A DNA stretch of 64,000 bases from an uncultured Clostridia bacterium (GTDB taxonomy: Bacteria > Bacillota > Clostridia > Christensenellales > Borkfalkiaceae), in NCBI GenBank assembly GCA_944341895.1, contig CALVMB010000003.1, positions 37,638 through 101,637 of the forward strand, read 5' to 3'. Position numbers and translations under genes: made by a program. Under the pieces are notes generated by a model. It did not search any database and was not told the origin of the DNA. It worked only from the letters and a program-made list of their open reading frames with translations. Shown here piece by piece: positions 9,098-17,042 of this stretch (positions within the stretch are counted from its first letter, which is position 1; every line of letters begins with the position of its first letter).

Positions 9098-9228
9098 CTC
9101 AGTGTTTTATGCGATCCGCCGCGATTGCCCCCCGAAAGCGGAAGGCGAGCCCGCGCGGAGCATTCTCAGTGTTTTATGCGACCCGCCGCAGACGCCGACC
9201 GCCGAAACGGAAGGCGAGCCCGCGCGGG
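9098..9228. repeat. Tandem pair of 65-67-base repeats downstream of the patatin gene
   Basis: Two copies begin at 9098 and 9165. They share CTCAGTGTTTTATGCGA, then CCGCCGC, and both end with GGAAGGCGAGCCCGCGCGG; the middle differs. They lie between the patatin stop and the ComEC-like start, transcribed within the operon. Each copy can form internal GC pairings but has no T-tract. This may be a dispersed repeat family of this genome, of which only this pair falls in the window. Confidence 0.8.
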
Positions 9229-10014
9229 TCAAACCGTATGCACGCGGATCCTGCGGCGGCGCATCGCCTCGAGGATCTCGCCGATGTGCTGCTGCGCGCA
9301 CGCGTAGCCGATCTCCTGCATGTGCGACGCGCTCAGTACCGAAGTCGGCGAATAGGCGGACAGATCGGGTTCGAGCAGGATATCGCAGGCAGAAAATCCC
9401 GTCTGCCGTACGGTGACATGCCCGCCGCCCTCCGTCACATATTCGATGGTGCGGTACTGTTCGACGGGCGAGAGCGCGATGCCGACGACGAGGTTCGCGC
9501 CCAGCGAACGTGCCACGTCGCCGGGAACGGCGTTGCTGTATACGCCGTCCGCCAGCCGCTTTCCTTCCACGGTCACGGGACGGAAATAGGGCGGAACGGC
9601 GCAGGACGCGGTGACCGCGCGCGCGACGTTGCCCGCGCGCAGGACGACCTGCGACCCGTCCGCCGTGTCCGTAGCCACGGCGGCAAAGGGCTTTTTGAGT
9701 TTGGAAAAATCGATCTCGCCCAGCATGTCGTCCAGCGCGACGCGTACGGGGTTGAGACTCTTGGAAAAGAACATGGAGATCGCCATGCCCTTGACATCCA
9801 CGCGCCGAAGGAGTTCGGCGATGTCGCGCGAAGAATACCCGCCCGCGACCATGGAGCCGACGAGCGCGCCTGCCGACGTGCCCGCGACGACGTCGAACGC
9901 GATGCCGTGTTCGGCGAAAGCGCGCAGGGCGCCCAGGTGCGCCATTCCCTTGGCGCCGCCGCTGCCCAGGGCGAGCCCGAGCACGCCCTGCCTGCGGCGG
10001 AACAGACGGAACAT
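9229..10014 (-). CDS. Patatin-like phospholipase
   Basis: Predicted serine lipid acyl hydrolase of 261 residues. It shows the oxyanion glycine stretch LGSGGAKGMAHLGAL at the N-terminus, the nucleophile elbow GTSAG, and the catalytic-dyad aspartate in LADGVYSN. It resembles the RssA/YlbK-type bacterial patatins in size. The ATG at 10014 lies eight bases after the ROK kinase stop; a longer in-frame reading would overlap that gene. No signal peptide is seen, so it is likely cytosolic or peripheral at the membrane. Substrate is not known. Confidence 0.9.
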   Translation of the reverse strand: MFRLFRRRQGVLGLALGSGGAKGMAHLGALRAFAEHGIAFDVVAGTSAGALVGSMVAGGYSSRDIAELLRRVDVKGMAISMFFSKSLNPVRVALDDMLGEIDFSKLKKPFAAVATDTADGSQVVLRAGNVARAVTASCAVPPYFRPVTVEGKRLADGVYSNAVPGDVARSLGANLVVGIALSPVEQYRTIEYVTEGGGHVTVRQTGFSACDILLEPDLSAYSPTSVLSASHMQEIGYACAQQHIGEILEAMRRRRIRVHTV

Positions 10015-10021
10015 ACCGCCC

Positions 10022-10975
10022 TCAGATCCCGCGCGCCAGTGCGTAGGCGCCGAGAATGCCCGCATCGTTGCCCAACGCGGCGCGCACGATGGTGAGCGGA
10101 ATGGTTTCGCAGTCGATGTACAGGCGTTCGGCTACGAATTTGCGCACGGGGCGGAGCAGGTTCTCCCCCTGCCCCGAAACGCCGCCGCCGATCAGGATCG
10201 CCTGCGGACGGAAAATGTTGACGAGGTTGACGATGCCCTCGGCAAGCGCGATGCAGTAGTTTTTAAGAACTTCCTGCGCCGCCGCGTCGCCGCGCGCGGC
10301 GGCTTCGAACGCCGTGCGTCCGTCCACGCCTTCGGGCGTGCCCGCGATCTCCCACAGGAGCGAATTTTTGTTTTCGAACATGGCGCGCTTGGTCTCGCGC
10401 ATGAGCGCCGTCGCGGACGCGTACTGCTCAAAACAGCCGCGCCTGCCGCAGGGGCACGGAACGCCACCCACGTTGATGACCATGTGTCCCGCTTCGCCGC
10501 CGCCTCCGCCGAAGCCCTCGAAGATCTTGCCGCCGATGATGATGCCGCTACCCACGCCCGTGCCGAGGGTGAGCATGATGCTGTCGCTGTATTGTTTGCC
10601 CGCGCCGAACTTTGCCTCGCCCAGCGCGGCGGCGTTCGCGTCGTTGGTGATATAGACGGGGATGCCCGTTTCCTTGGCGAGATCCGCCGCGACGGGTTTG
10701 TTCACCCAATCGAAATTGGTCCAGCGCACGACCACGCCCGCGGCGCCGTCCACGATGCCGGGCGTGCCCATGCCGACGGCGCACACCGACGAGGCGGGAA
10801 CGCGCGCCGCTTCGCAGATGCGCCGCACCAGTTCCGCCGTCTTGCGCACGGTCACCGCGTACCCCTCTTCCTTGGACGTGGCGACGGTGTCCTTACAGAG
10901 CATTTTGCCCGTTTCGTCGAACAATCCCGCCTTGGCGCTCATGCCGCCGAAGTCGATGCCGATGTAGTATTTCAT
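10022..10975 (-). CDS. ROK-family sugar kinase (glucokinase-like)
   Basis: Predicted ATP-dependent hexokinase of 317 residues. It carries the phosphate-binding IGIDFGGMSAKAGLFD at the N-terminus, the sugar-site TNDANAAALGE, the ATP-site TLGTGVGSGIIIGG, and the ROK zinc signature CPCGRRGCFE. No N-terminal helix-turn-helix is present, so it is a kinase rather than a ROK repressor. It sits between rho and the patatin gene. Glucose is the most likely substrate, but other hexoses or amino sugars cannot be excluded. Confidence 0.92.
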   Translation of the reverse strand: MKYYIGIDFGGMSAKAGLFDETGKMLCKDTVATSKEEGYAVTVRKTAELVRRICEAARVPASSVCAVGMGTPGIVDGAAGVVVRWTNFDWVNKPVAADLAKETGIPVYITNDANAAALGEAKFGAGKQYSDSIMLTLGTGVGSGIIIGGKIFEGFGGGGGEAGHMVINVGGVPCPCGRRGCFEQYASATALMRETKRAMFENKNSLLWEIAGTPEGVDGRTAFEAAARGDAAAQEVLKNYCIALAEGIVNLVNIFRPQAILIGGGVSGQGENLLRPVRKFVAERLYIDCETIPLTIVRAALGNDAGILGAYALARGI

Positions 10976-10996
10976 ATCCTTTCCTCCGATGATCGG

Positions 10997-12319
10997 TTAT
11001 TGATCCTGCTCCGTCGGCGCGAGCATTGCCCCGACGCCCTCTTCTTCCAGCACGCGGCGCAGTTGTTCCGCATCCGCCGCGGGCCGCGTGTTTTTGACGT
11101 GCGAACGCAGAAAGTCGACGGCGGGAACGATGCCGCGCGCCGCGATCTCCGCCGAAAAACGCACGGCGGCGTTCGCCGCCTCGCCGCACGGGCCCAGCGC
11201 GCCCTCCGCGCTCTCCTCGGGTGCGAACGCAAACACGGTCAGCGAACCCGTCCTTAGCCGCCGTCCCGAAGAAAAGATCGCCTCGCATTCGCGCACCCCG
11301 TCATCGCCGCAGACGCGCGCGAGCGCGGCGAGCGAATCGATGAACAGCACCGCGTCCCCGCCGTTTTCGGCGACGCGCTTGGCGTGTTCGGCGATGAGCC
11401 GCACCGCCCTGCGCAGTGCCGCGGGCTGTTTGCCGTACGCACAGGCGGCGACGGGCGCAAGAGGAAAGCGTTCGCGCAGGGAGGTCTCCTCTTCCGGACG
11501 CCAGGCAGGCAGCAGAAAGCAGAGTTCTGCCGCGGGCATCGCGGCGTGCAGTCCGTCCGCCGCCGCGCGCACGAACGCCGTCTTGCCCGAATCGGCGGGC
11601 GCGTACACGATGACGCGCTGTCCCTTGCAGACGGGGCAAAGGCGGTCGAACGCGCGCAGAACGGCATTGCCGCCCGCGCCGAGCGGCAGTTTCCCCTCGG
11701 GATACAGTGCGGGAAGTTCTTCGAATTTTGCCCGTTCGACGAACAGCGGCTGACCGCCGTTCACGGTGAGCACTTCGGTCAGTTCGCCCTGTCCGTCCTC
11801 GGACGTGACCAGCCCGCCGACCAGGTCGCCCTCGCGCAGGCGGTATTTGCGCACCGTCTTTTCGGAGACGAACGGGTCGGATTCGGACGCCGAACCGTCC
11901 GCCGCGCGCAGGTATGCGCCGCCCGCCGAACATTCGATCAGTCCCGCCGCGTTGCGTTCGGCATAGCCGTGCGCGGCAGGCGCAGGCGTGCTGTCGCGGA
12001 ACTCGAGGCGCGCGCCCGTCTCCTCTTCGAAACGGTAGGCGCGGCGCTGCGAACATTCCGCAAGCAGGCGGCGCACCTCTTCCAGCCGTTCGGCGGAGGC
12101 GTCGCACGCCTTGACGCGCGCGCCCTTGTTGCTCCGCCGCTCGGGCGGCGAAATGCCCGCGCCGATGCGGATGATGCCCTCGATGAGCACGTCCTTGACT
12201 TTGGATGTAGGCGAATTGATGCCGAACGCGCGCGCAAGGTTGCGCACCTCAAAGATGTTGAGCCCGTTCAGGTACTCGCATACGGGCGCAAAGTCGCGCA
12301 GAATGTTTTCTTCGTCCAT
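10997..12319 (-). CDS. rho: Divergent Rho-like transcription termination factor
   Basis: The 440-residue protein has a Rho N-terminal helical domain (residues about 5-55, YLNGLNIFEVRNLARAFG), a cold-shock-like RNA-binding domain (about 125-190, with KYRLREGDLVGGLVTSEDG), and a RecA-type ATPase with Walker A APADSGKT (240-247) and Walker B VLFIDS (324-329). It departs from classical Rho: the Q-loop block between Walker B and the GSLTV strand is shortened, the usual EFKGTGN block reads PCGEAAN, and the SGTRxEELL motif is missing near residue 405. It may be a specialised paralogue or a fast-evolving sole Rho. The start has only two bases between it and the preceding stop. Confidence 0.85.
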   Translation of the reverse strand: MDEENILRDFAPVCEYLNGLNIFEVRNLARAFGINSPTSKVKDVLIEGIIRIGAGISPPERRSNKGARVKACDASAERLEEVRRLLAECSQRRAYRFEEETGARLEFRDSTPAPAAHGYAERNAAGLIECSAGGAYLRAADGSASESDPFVSEKTVRKYRLREGDLVGGLVTSEDGQGELTEVLTVNGGQPLFVERAKFEELPALYPEGKLPLGAGGNAVLRAFDRLCPVCKGQRVIVYAPADSGKTAFVRAAADGLHAAMPAAELCFLLPAWRPEEETSLRERFPLAPVAACAYGKQPAALRRAVRLIAEHAKRVAENGGDAVLFIDSLAALARVCGDDGVRECEAIFSSGRRLRTGSLTVFAFAPEESAEGALGPCGEAANAAVRFSAEIAARGIVPAVDFLRSHVKNTRPAADAEQLRRVLEEEGVGAMLAPTEQDQ

Positions 12320-12320
12320 A

Positions 12321-12953
12321 TCACGCTTTCTCCAGGATCACGATCTTGCCGCGCACCGCGCCGAGATCGGGCAGTACGGGCGAATGCGCCTCGACACACC
12401 GCTCTTTTCCCGCCGCGCGCACGAATGCGGAGACGGGCGAAATATCGACGGTGCACCCGAACGCGTTATAATGCATGGGCACCGCCGCGGCGGGGGCGAT
12501 CGCATCGACGTATTCGAGCGCGCCGCGCGCGTCGACGGTGTAGGTGCCGCCCACGGGAACGAGGAGCACGTCCACCTTGCCGATGCGCTCGATCAGCCGC
12601 GGCGAGAGAGGTTCGCCGATGTCCCCCAGATGGCAGACGGTCATGCCGTCCGCCTCGAAGCGGTAGACGGTGTTTTCGCCGCGCAGGGCGCCGTCCATGT
12701 CGTCGTGCGAGGTCGGGATGCCCGTGATGAGCACGCCGCCGCGTTCGCAGGAACCGGGCGAAGCGATGACCTCGCGCACCCCCTGCACCCCCTGCACAAA
12801 GTTGTGGTCGTAGTGGAAATGGCTGCATGTCACGAAATCGGCGCGCAGCGGCGGCAGTTCGTAGCCGATGCGCGTATACGGGTCGGTGACGATGCGCGTA
12901 CCCGCGTTCGTTTCCAGCAAAAAGCAGGAATGGCCATAGTAGACGATCTTCAT
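12321..12953 (-). CDS. UlaG-like metal-dependent hydrolase (metallo-beta-lactamase fold)
   Basis: A 210-residue cytosolic hydrolase of the UPF0173/UlaG type. It begins with the family pattern MKIVYYGHSCFLLET and has the metal motif SHFHYDH, a HLGDIGE segment and PMHYNAFG near the C-terminus. It overlaps the DUF1934 start region by four bases and ends two bases before rho. Substrate is unknown; related proteins include L-ascorbate-6-phosphate lactonase, but there is no ascorbate gene nearby to support that role. Confidence 0.88.
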   Translation of the reverse strand: MKIVYYGHSCFLLETNAGTRIVTDPYTRIGYELPPLRADFVTCSHFHYDHNFVQGVQGVREVIASPGSCERGGVLITGIPTSHDDMDGALRGENTVYRFEADGMTVCHLGDIGEPLSPRLIERIGKVDVLLVPVGGTYTVDARGALEYVDAIAPAAAVPMHYNAFGCTVDISPVSAFVRAAGKERCVEAHSPVLPDLGAVRGKIVILEKA

Positions 12954-13345
12954 AAATTCCCCCTTTCCGACGCCGCGGCGCCGATAAATTCCACGGACAG
13001 CGCATGGTCCTGCACCGCTCCGGCAATTTCAAGACTGTATTCGGCATGCACGGACAGCCCGTCCGCGCCGCGCGCGACGTGCAACCGCGCCGTGCGCACC
13101 GCCGCAGACAGCGCGCCGTACGGCGTAGCGATCGAAACGGAAGTCTCGCGCGCGGGATCGAGTTCGAGACGGTAGGTCAGTTCTCCCTCCGCACACAGGA
13201 TGAGCCGCTCGCCCGCCAGCACGGTATAGCGCGCGCCCGCATACACGAACCGATACGCGCCCGCGCGCGGGCTTTCCCCTTCCGTTTCCCAACGCTCCTC
13301 GCCGCCGTCCGTCCGCGACCGAAAGCGCACCAGGACTGTGTACAT
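12950..13345 (-). CDS. DUF1934 (YwiB-like) beta-barrel protein
   Basis: A 131-residue protein recognised from the DUF1934 pattern: a beta-rich N-terminus, then YTVLAGERLILCAEGE and the conserved ATPYGALSAAVRT block. It resembles Bacillus YwiB, a small barrel of unknown function. It is the first gene of the long operon: the promoter at 13381-13409 lies 36 bases upstream and the gene overlaps the next start by four bases (ATGA). No membrane segment is seen. Confidence 0.8.
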   Translation of the reverse strand: MYTVLVRFRSRTDGGEERWETEGESPRAGAYRFVYAGARYTVLAGERLILCAEGELTYRLELDPARETSVSIATPYGALSAAVRTARLHVARGADGLSVHAEYSLEIAGAVQDHALSVEFIGAAASERGNL

Positions 13346-13380
13346 CCCTCTCTCCCGAAAATCAAACGTACTCGGAATTC

Positions 13381-13409
13381 ATTATAACACAAAAGAAATA
13401 ATTTGTAAA
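13381..13409 (-). promoter_or_regulatory. Sigma-A promoter of the DUF1934-rho-aro operon
   Basis: Reading the minus strand, TTTACA (13409-13404), a 17-base spacer, and a perfect TATAAT (13386-13381). It lies just upstream of the first gene, which starts at 13345, and is the only clear promoter before the 11-kb gene run ending at 1969. Confidence 0.88.
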
Positions 13410-13576
13410 TTTATTTGCCCGATTTCTGCGTTTTTGTAAAGAAATTCGGCGCGCATCGCGGCAAACGAAAGCGCCCGCCGAACGCGCAGGCACACAGCCG
13501 GCCGACCCCGCGCGCATCCGCGCCCCGCCGCCGACCGTCCGAGCGCCATGCGCCGCCCGCACGGAATATTTCCCGC

Positions 13577-13611
13577 AAAAACGTGCCGCCGCGCGGCATG
13601 CCGCGCGGCGG
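13577..13611 (-). terminator. Rho-independent terminator of tyrA
   Basis: A perfect GC-rich palindrome at 13586-13611 (arms CCGCCGCGCGGCA) lies five bases past the tyrA stop. On the minus strand it is followed closely by a run of five T (13581-13577). Confidence 0.85.
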
Positions 13612-13615
13612 AAAG

Positions 13616-14440
13616 TCATACGATCTTGCGTTCTTTGTCCAGCAGTTCTTTGCGCAGTCTGCCCTCCCTGAGCAGGGCGCGCAGGGCGTCCTCGTCGCCC
13701 GAAGCCAGGGCGGCGCGGGTATCCAGAAGATGCGCGAGCAGTTCGTCCAGTTCGTGCAGGGCGGCGTCGCGGTTGAGCATGTACAGCCGCGACCACACCT
13801 CTTCGTCCACGCCCGCGATGCGCGTCATGTCCTGAAAACTGCCGCCCGTAAATCCCGAAAACCCCTCGGCGGTGCGGCTCTTGACATAGGCATTGCTGAC
13901 GATGTGCGCCAGTTGCGAGGTGTAGGCGATCTTGGCGTCGTGTTCGGCGGACGTACAATGGCGCACGCAGCCGAACCCCATGCGCATGAACAGCCTTTCG
14001 AGCAGGGCGATCGCCGCCGCGTCCGTCTGCGGATGGTCGACGACGATCATGCTCGCGCCGTCGAACAGCGTCTCGCAGGAATTTTCCAGCCCCGAGACCT
14101 CCTTGCCCGCCATGGGATGGCAGCCGACGTAGCGGTAGCGGCGGGGCTTTGCGTACACACAGCGCTCGACGGCGCCCTTGACGCCGCAGAGATCGGCGAC
14201 CACCGCGCCCGCCGAAAAGGGCATTTCGTCCAGCGCGCGCATCGCCGCATCGGGCGGGAGCGCGACGAAAACGACGTCGTACCCCTCCGCGCTCTGCGGC
14301 GCGGCGGCAATGACGCCTTCGGCAAGCGCACGCACCTGCACGTTTGCACGGTCCATGCCGTCGACGGCGTAGCCCGCGCGGCGCAACGATTTTGCCATGG
14401 AGCCGCCGATCAGCCCCAGCCCTATGATCAGAATGTTCAT
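13616..14440 (-). CDS. tyrA: Prephenate dehydrogenase
   Basis: Oxidises prephenate to 4-hydroxyphenylpyruvate for tyrosine synthesis. The 274-residue protein starts with the NAD-binding motif ILIIGLGLIGGSMAKSL and has the active-site block GCHPMAGKEVSGLENS, then the helical dimer domain (HDAKIAYTSQLAHIVSNAY and FTGGSFQDMTRIAG). No ACT domain follows, so tyrosine feedback through that domain is not expected. It has its own promoter (14569-14597), a leader hairpin and its own terminator, so it is a single-gene unit beside the shikimate operon. Confidence 0.94.
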   Translation of the reverse strand: MNILIIGLGLIGGSMAKSLRRAGYAVDGMDRANVQVRALAEGVIAAAPQSAEGYDVVFVALPPDAAMRALDEMPFSAGAVVADLCGVKGAVERCVYAKPRRYRYVGCHPMAGKEVSGLENSCETLFDGASMIVVDHPQTDAAAIALLERLFMRMGFGCVRHCTSAEHDAKIAYTSQLAHIVSNAYVKSRTAEGFSGFTGGSFQDMTRIAGVDEEVWSRLYMLNRDAALHELDELLAHLLDTRAALASGDEDALRALLREGRLRKELLDKERKIV

Positions 14441-14466
14441 GCCACACCTCTTGCGCGGGCAGGCAA

Positions 14467-14498
14467 GACCCGATGATCGGAGACGGTCATCGGGTCTC
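14467..14498 (-). promoter_or_regulatory. Leader hairpin upstream of tyrA
   Basis: An 11-base perfect inverted repeat (AGACCCGATGA at 14467-14477, TCATCGGGTCT at 14488-14498) sits in the roughly 120-base tyrA leader, 27 bases before the ATG. It is not followed by a T-tract, so it looks like a regulatory or RNA-stability hairpin rather than a terminator. Confidence 0.65.
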
Positions 14499-14568
14499 TT
14501 TCGCCCCGCCGCACCGCATGGCGGGCGCGGCGGGCGGCACACTGCCCTGCGATCTGTTTCTTTTCGGA

Positions 14569-14597
14569 ATTGTAGCGCACCGCCGCCCGAAAGTCAA
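14569..14597 (-). promoter_or_regulatory. Promoter of tyrA
   Basis: On the minus strand, TTGACT (14597-14592), 17-base spacer, TACAAT (14574-14569). It lies 129 bases before the tyrA ATG, giving a long leader that includes the 14467-14498 hairpin. Confidence 0.82.
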
Positions 14598-14625
14598 CCG
14601 TTCGGCGGCCGCACGCGCCGCGGCG

Positions 14626-16617
14626 TCAGCCAATCCTGACGATCTTGCCGCCCTCGATATGCACGAGCGCGCCGAGGCGGATATCCTGCGAAGAAGCGCC
14701 GACAAAGATCTCATACATGCCGTCGTCCACCGTCCAGGCGTCTTTTGCCGTCGACCAGTACGCGAACGCGTCCATGCCCAGCGACACGGAGACGTTCACC
14801 GTCTTGCCCGCGGGGACGAGGTCTTTGGAATACCCTTTCAGTTCCTTGTCGGGGCGGTACACGAAGGGCGCGACGGGGCGCACGTACACCTGGCTGACTT
14901 CCTTGCCCGCAACAAAGGAACTGTTTTTGATCTTGTAGCGCAGTTCCAGTCCGTCCTCTTTCGCCCGCACGCTCAGCGCGGAATATTCGAAATGCGAATA
15001 ACTCAGCCCGTACCCGAACGGGAAGGCGACGTCCACGCCGTACTTGTCATAATAGCGGTAGCCGACGTCCAGCCCCTCTTCGTACCGTGCGACGCAGGCG
15101 TCGTTGTACCTGTCGTACGAAGGGGTATCCTCGATGCAGTCGGCAAAGGTCTCGGACAGTTTTCCGCTCGGGTTGACGATGCCCGTGAGGACATCGGCGA
15201 GCGCTTCGCCGCCGCCCTCGCCGCAGAATCCCGCCAGCACGATCGCCGCGACCGAATCTTTCCACGCGCTCATATCCACCGAACTTCCCGCAAACAGCAC
15301 GACCACGGTGTTGGGGTTGCGTTCGGCGATGTCGAGGATCATATTCTCCTGGACGGCGGGCAACTTCATGCTCGCGCGGTCGCTACCCTCCGATTCGAGA
15401 TCCGAACCCGTGCCGACGCAGACGATCGCCACGTCGCTTTCCGCCGCCTGCATGTATGCCTTATGCGGTTTCATTTTGTTGGAATCGATCCCCTTGCACC
15501 AGAACGCGGGCTCGTATACCGCTTCGCAGCCCAGCCGCTCGGAAAGCAAAGCGGGAATGTCGTAGTACGGATTGCGCCAGCGCACCATCGCGGAACCGCC
15601 GCCCGCCGTCACGCCGGCACGGCCGGGACGGGCAAACTCGCCGCAGACGCTGACCTTCTGCTCCTTGCGAAGCGGGAGCACGTCCTCGTTTTTCAAAAGC
15701 ACGATGCCTTCGGACGCGATCTTGCGCGCCGTTTCGTGCCGCTCTTCGGGCGTCAGCGCGACTTTGCGGCCGCGGCGCATCTCTTCACAGCGCTCAACGA
15801 GTTGCAGAACGCGCGCCGCGCAGGCGTCCAGTTCCTCGTCCGAAAGCAGCCCCGCCTTATAATCGGCGACCAGTTTTTCGTAGTTTTTCTGATTGAACGG
15901 GAACTCGATGTCCAGCCCCGCCTTTGCCGACGCAGTGCGGTCGCGCACCGCTTCCCAGTCCGAATAGATGGCGCCGTCGAACCCGAACTCCTCGCGCAGG
16001 ATGCGGAACCCCTTTTTGTTCTCGGAAGCGTACACGCCGTTGATGCGGTTATAGGCGCACATCGCCGAGACGGGCTTTGCCTTGCACACATGCTCGAAGG
16101 GTTTGAGATAGATCTCGCGCAACGTGCGCTCGTCCACGTCGCTGGACTGTTCGAGACGGTTGAATTCGAGGTTGTTCGCATAATAATGTTTAAGGCAGGC
16201 GCCGACGCCTTTGCTCTGCAACCCCGAAACATACTCGTACGCGAGCGTGCCCGCGAGGTACGGATCTTCCGAAAAATATTCGAAGTTGCGCCCGTTGAGC
16301 GGGTTGCGTTTGATGTTCACGCCCGGCGCGAGCAGGATGTCCACATCGTTCTCGATGCAGTCGTCCGCAAGCGATTCGCCCATTTCCCGCGCACAGTCGC
16401 GGTTCCAGGTATTGGCGAGACACTGAATGGCGGGATAGGCGACGGCGGGCACCGTTTCCACCTTATCCGCCGTGCGGATCTCTTTGCGAAGCCCCACGGG
16501 GCCGTCCGAAACGCACACCTGCGACAATTTTCCGCCGAGCGAGTGCGTGTGCCAGAACCCGTCGCTGCAGATCAGGCGCAGTTTTTCCTCCGCCGTCAGA
16601 TCTTTGACCGTGATCAT
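14626..16617 (-). CDS. Glycoside hydrolase family 3 beta-glycosidase
   Basis: A 663-residue cytosolic GH3 enzyme, probably a beta-glucosidase or related exo-glycosidase. The (beta/alpha)8 domain has the family blocks LAPGVNIKRNPLNGRNFEYFS (spread over residues 97-116), CLKHYYANN and the nucleophile Asp220 in YSDW. The second domain and a C-terminal fibronectin-III-like domain (VSQVYVRP and LKGYSKDLVPAGKT) follow. No signal peptide is seen, so it acts on imported oligosaccharides. The ATG at 16617 has a strong GGAGG. It is a single-gene unit with its own promoter and a palindrome in its leader. Confidence 0.93.
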   Translation of the reverse strand: MITVKDLTAEEKLRLICSDGFWHTHSLGGKLSQVCVSDGPVGLRKEIRTADKVETVPAVAYPAIQCLANTWNRDCAREMGESLADDCIENDVDILLAPGVNIKRNPLNGRNFEYFSEDPYLAGTLAYEYVSGLQSKGVGACLKHYYANNLEFNRLEQSSDVDERTLREIYLKPFEHVCKAKPVSAMCAYNRINGVYASENKKGFRILREEFGFDGAIYSDWEAVRDRTASAKAGLDIEFPFNQKNYEKLVADYKAGLLSDEELDACAARVLQLVERCEEMRRGRKVALTPEERHETARKIASEGIVLLKNEDVLPLRKEQKVSVCGEFARPGRAGVTAGGGSAMVRWRNPYYDIPALLSERLGCEAVYEPAFWCKGIDSNKMKPHKAYMQAAESDVAIVCVGTGSDLESEGSDRASMKLPAVQENMILDIAERNPNTVVVLFAGSSVDMSAWKDSVAAIVLAGFCGEGGGEALADVLTGIVNPSGKLSETFADCIEDTPSYDRYNDACVARYEEGLDVGYRYYDKYGVDVAFPFGYGLSYSHFEYSALSVRAKEDGLELRYKIKNSSFVAGKEVSQVYVRPVAPFVYRPDKELKGYSKDLVPAGKTVNVSVSLGMDAFAYWSTAKDAWTVDDGMYEIFVGASSQDIRLGALVHIEGGKIVRIG

Positions 16618-16644
16618 ATATCCGTTCCTCCGTTGCATTGGCCG

Positions 16645-16660
16645 CCCGCCGCGCGGCGGG
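16645..16660. promoter_or_regulatory. GC-rich palindrome in the GH3 leader
   Basis: The perfect 16-base palindrome CCCGCCGCGCGGCGGG lies between the -10 box of the GH3 promoter and its Shine-Dalgarno. It would be an operator near the transcription start or a 5' mRNA hairpin. No T-tract follows on the minus strand. Confidence 0.55.
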
Positions 16661-16673
16661 ATGATTCCCATGT

Positions 16674-16702
16674 ATTATAACAGATTTTTTGCGCGCTGAC
16701 AA
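16674..16702 (-). promoter_or_regulatory. Promoter of the GH3 gene
   Basis: On the minus strand, TTGTCA (16702-16697), 17-base spacer, TATAAT (16679-16674). It is followed by the palindrome at 16645 and the GGAGG-preceded ATG at 16617. Confidence 0.88.
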
Positions 16703-16732
16703 GAAGTTAACGATCCTTTTTCGCAGATATGC

Positions 16733-16759
16733 AAAAAGGAGAGCGCCGCGGCGCTCTCC
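16733..16759 (-). terminator. Terminator of the Dlt-like operon
   Basis: Perfect inverted repeat GGAGAGCGCCG/CGGCGCTCTCC (16738-16759), followed on the minus strand by five T (16737-16733). It lies 31 bases past the carrier-protein stop and ends the five-gene cassette. Confidence 0.9.
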
Positions 16760-16789
16760 CCTCCTGCCCGCCCGTCCGGCACGGCGGGT

Positions 16790-17014
16790 TCAGCCTTGCA
16801 GGCGGACGATCATCGCCCAAAGCGCCTGCGCGGAATTGAAGTTTTCGGGCACGATGTCGGCGGGCGAAAGCGTCACGCCGAACGCGTCGCCGATCTCGGC
16901 GACGATCTCCATGATGTCCAGCGAATCGAGCACGCCGCGGTCGATGAGCCCCGTTTCCTGTGCAAAATCCACATCCGGGCGGATCTCGCTGAGTATGCCG
17001 ATGAGTTTTTCCAT
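16790..17014 (-). CDS. Acyl/aminoacyl carrier protein (DltC-like)
   Basis: A 74-residue acidic carrier protein. The phosphopantetheine attachment site is Ser31 in VLDSLDIMEI, followed by the usual helix FGVTLSPADIVPENF. The ATG at 17014 has an AGGAG Shine-Dalgarno; a longer frame upstream is not needed. It is the last gene of the cassette, 28 bases after the decarboxylase and before a strong terminator. Its place beside an adenylating ligase and an MBOAT gene points to a DltC-like role as the aminoacyl shuttle rather than a fatty-acid ACP, but sequence alone does not settle that. Confidence 0.88.
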   Translation of the reverse strand: MEKLIGILSEIRPDVDFAQETGLIDRGVLDSLDIMEIVAEIGDAFGVTLSPADIVPENFNSAQALWAMIVRLQG

Positions 17015-17042
17015 GTCTTTGTCTCCTTTTTGAATTGTATCG

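Noticed and set aside
9107-9301. Minus-strand open frame across the 9098-9228 repeats
   Set aside because: It consists of the repeat units and the antisense of the patatin end, with no ribosome site.
14441-14568. T-box riboswitch in the tyrA leader
   Set aside because: No T-box consensus or terminator with a T-tract is present.
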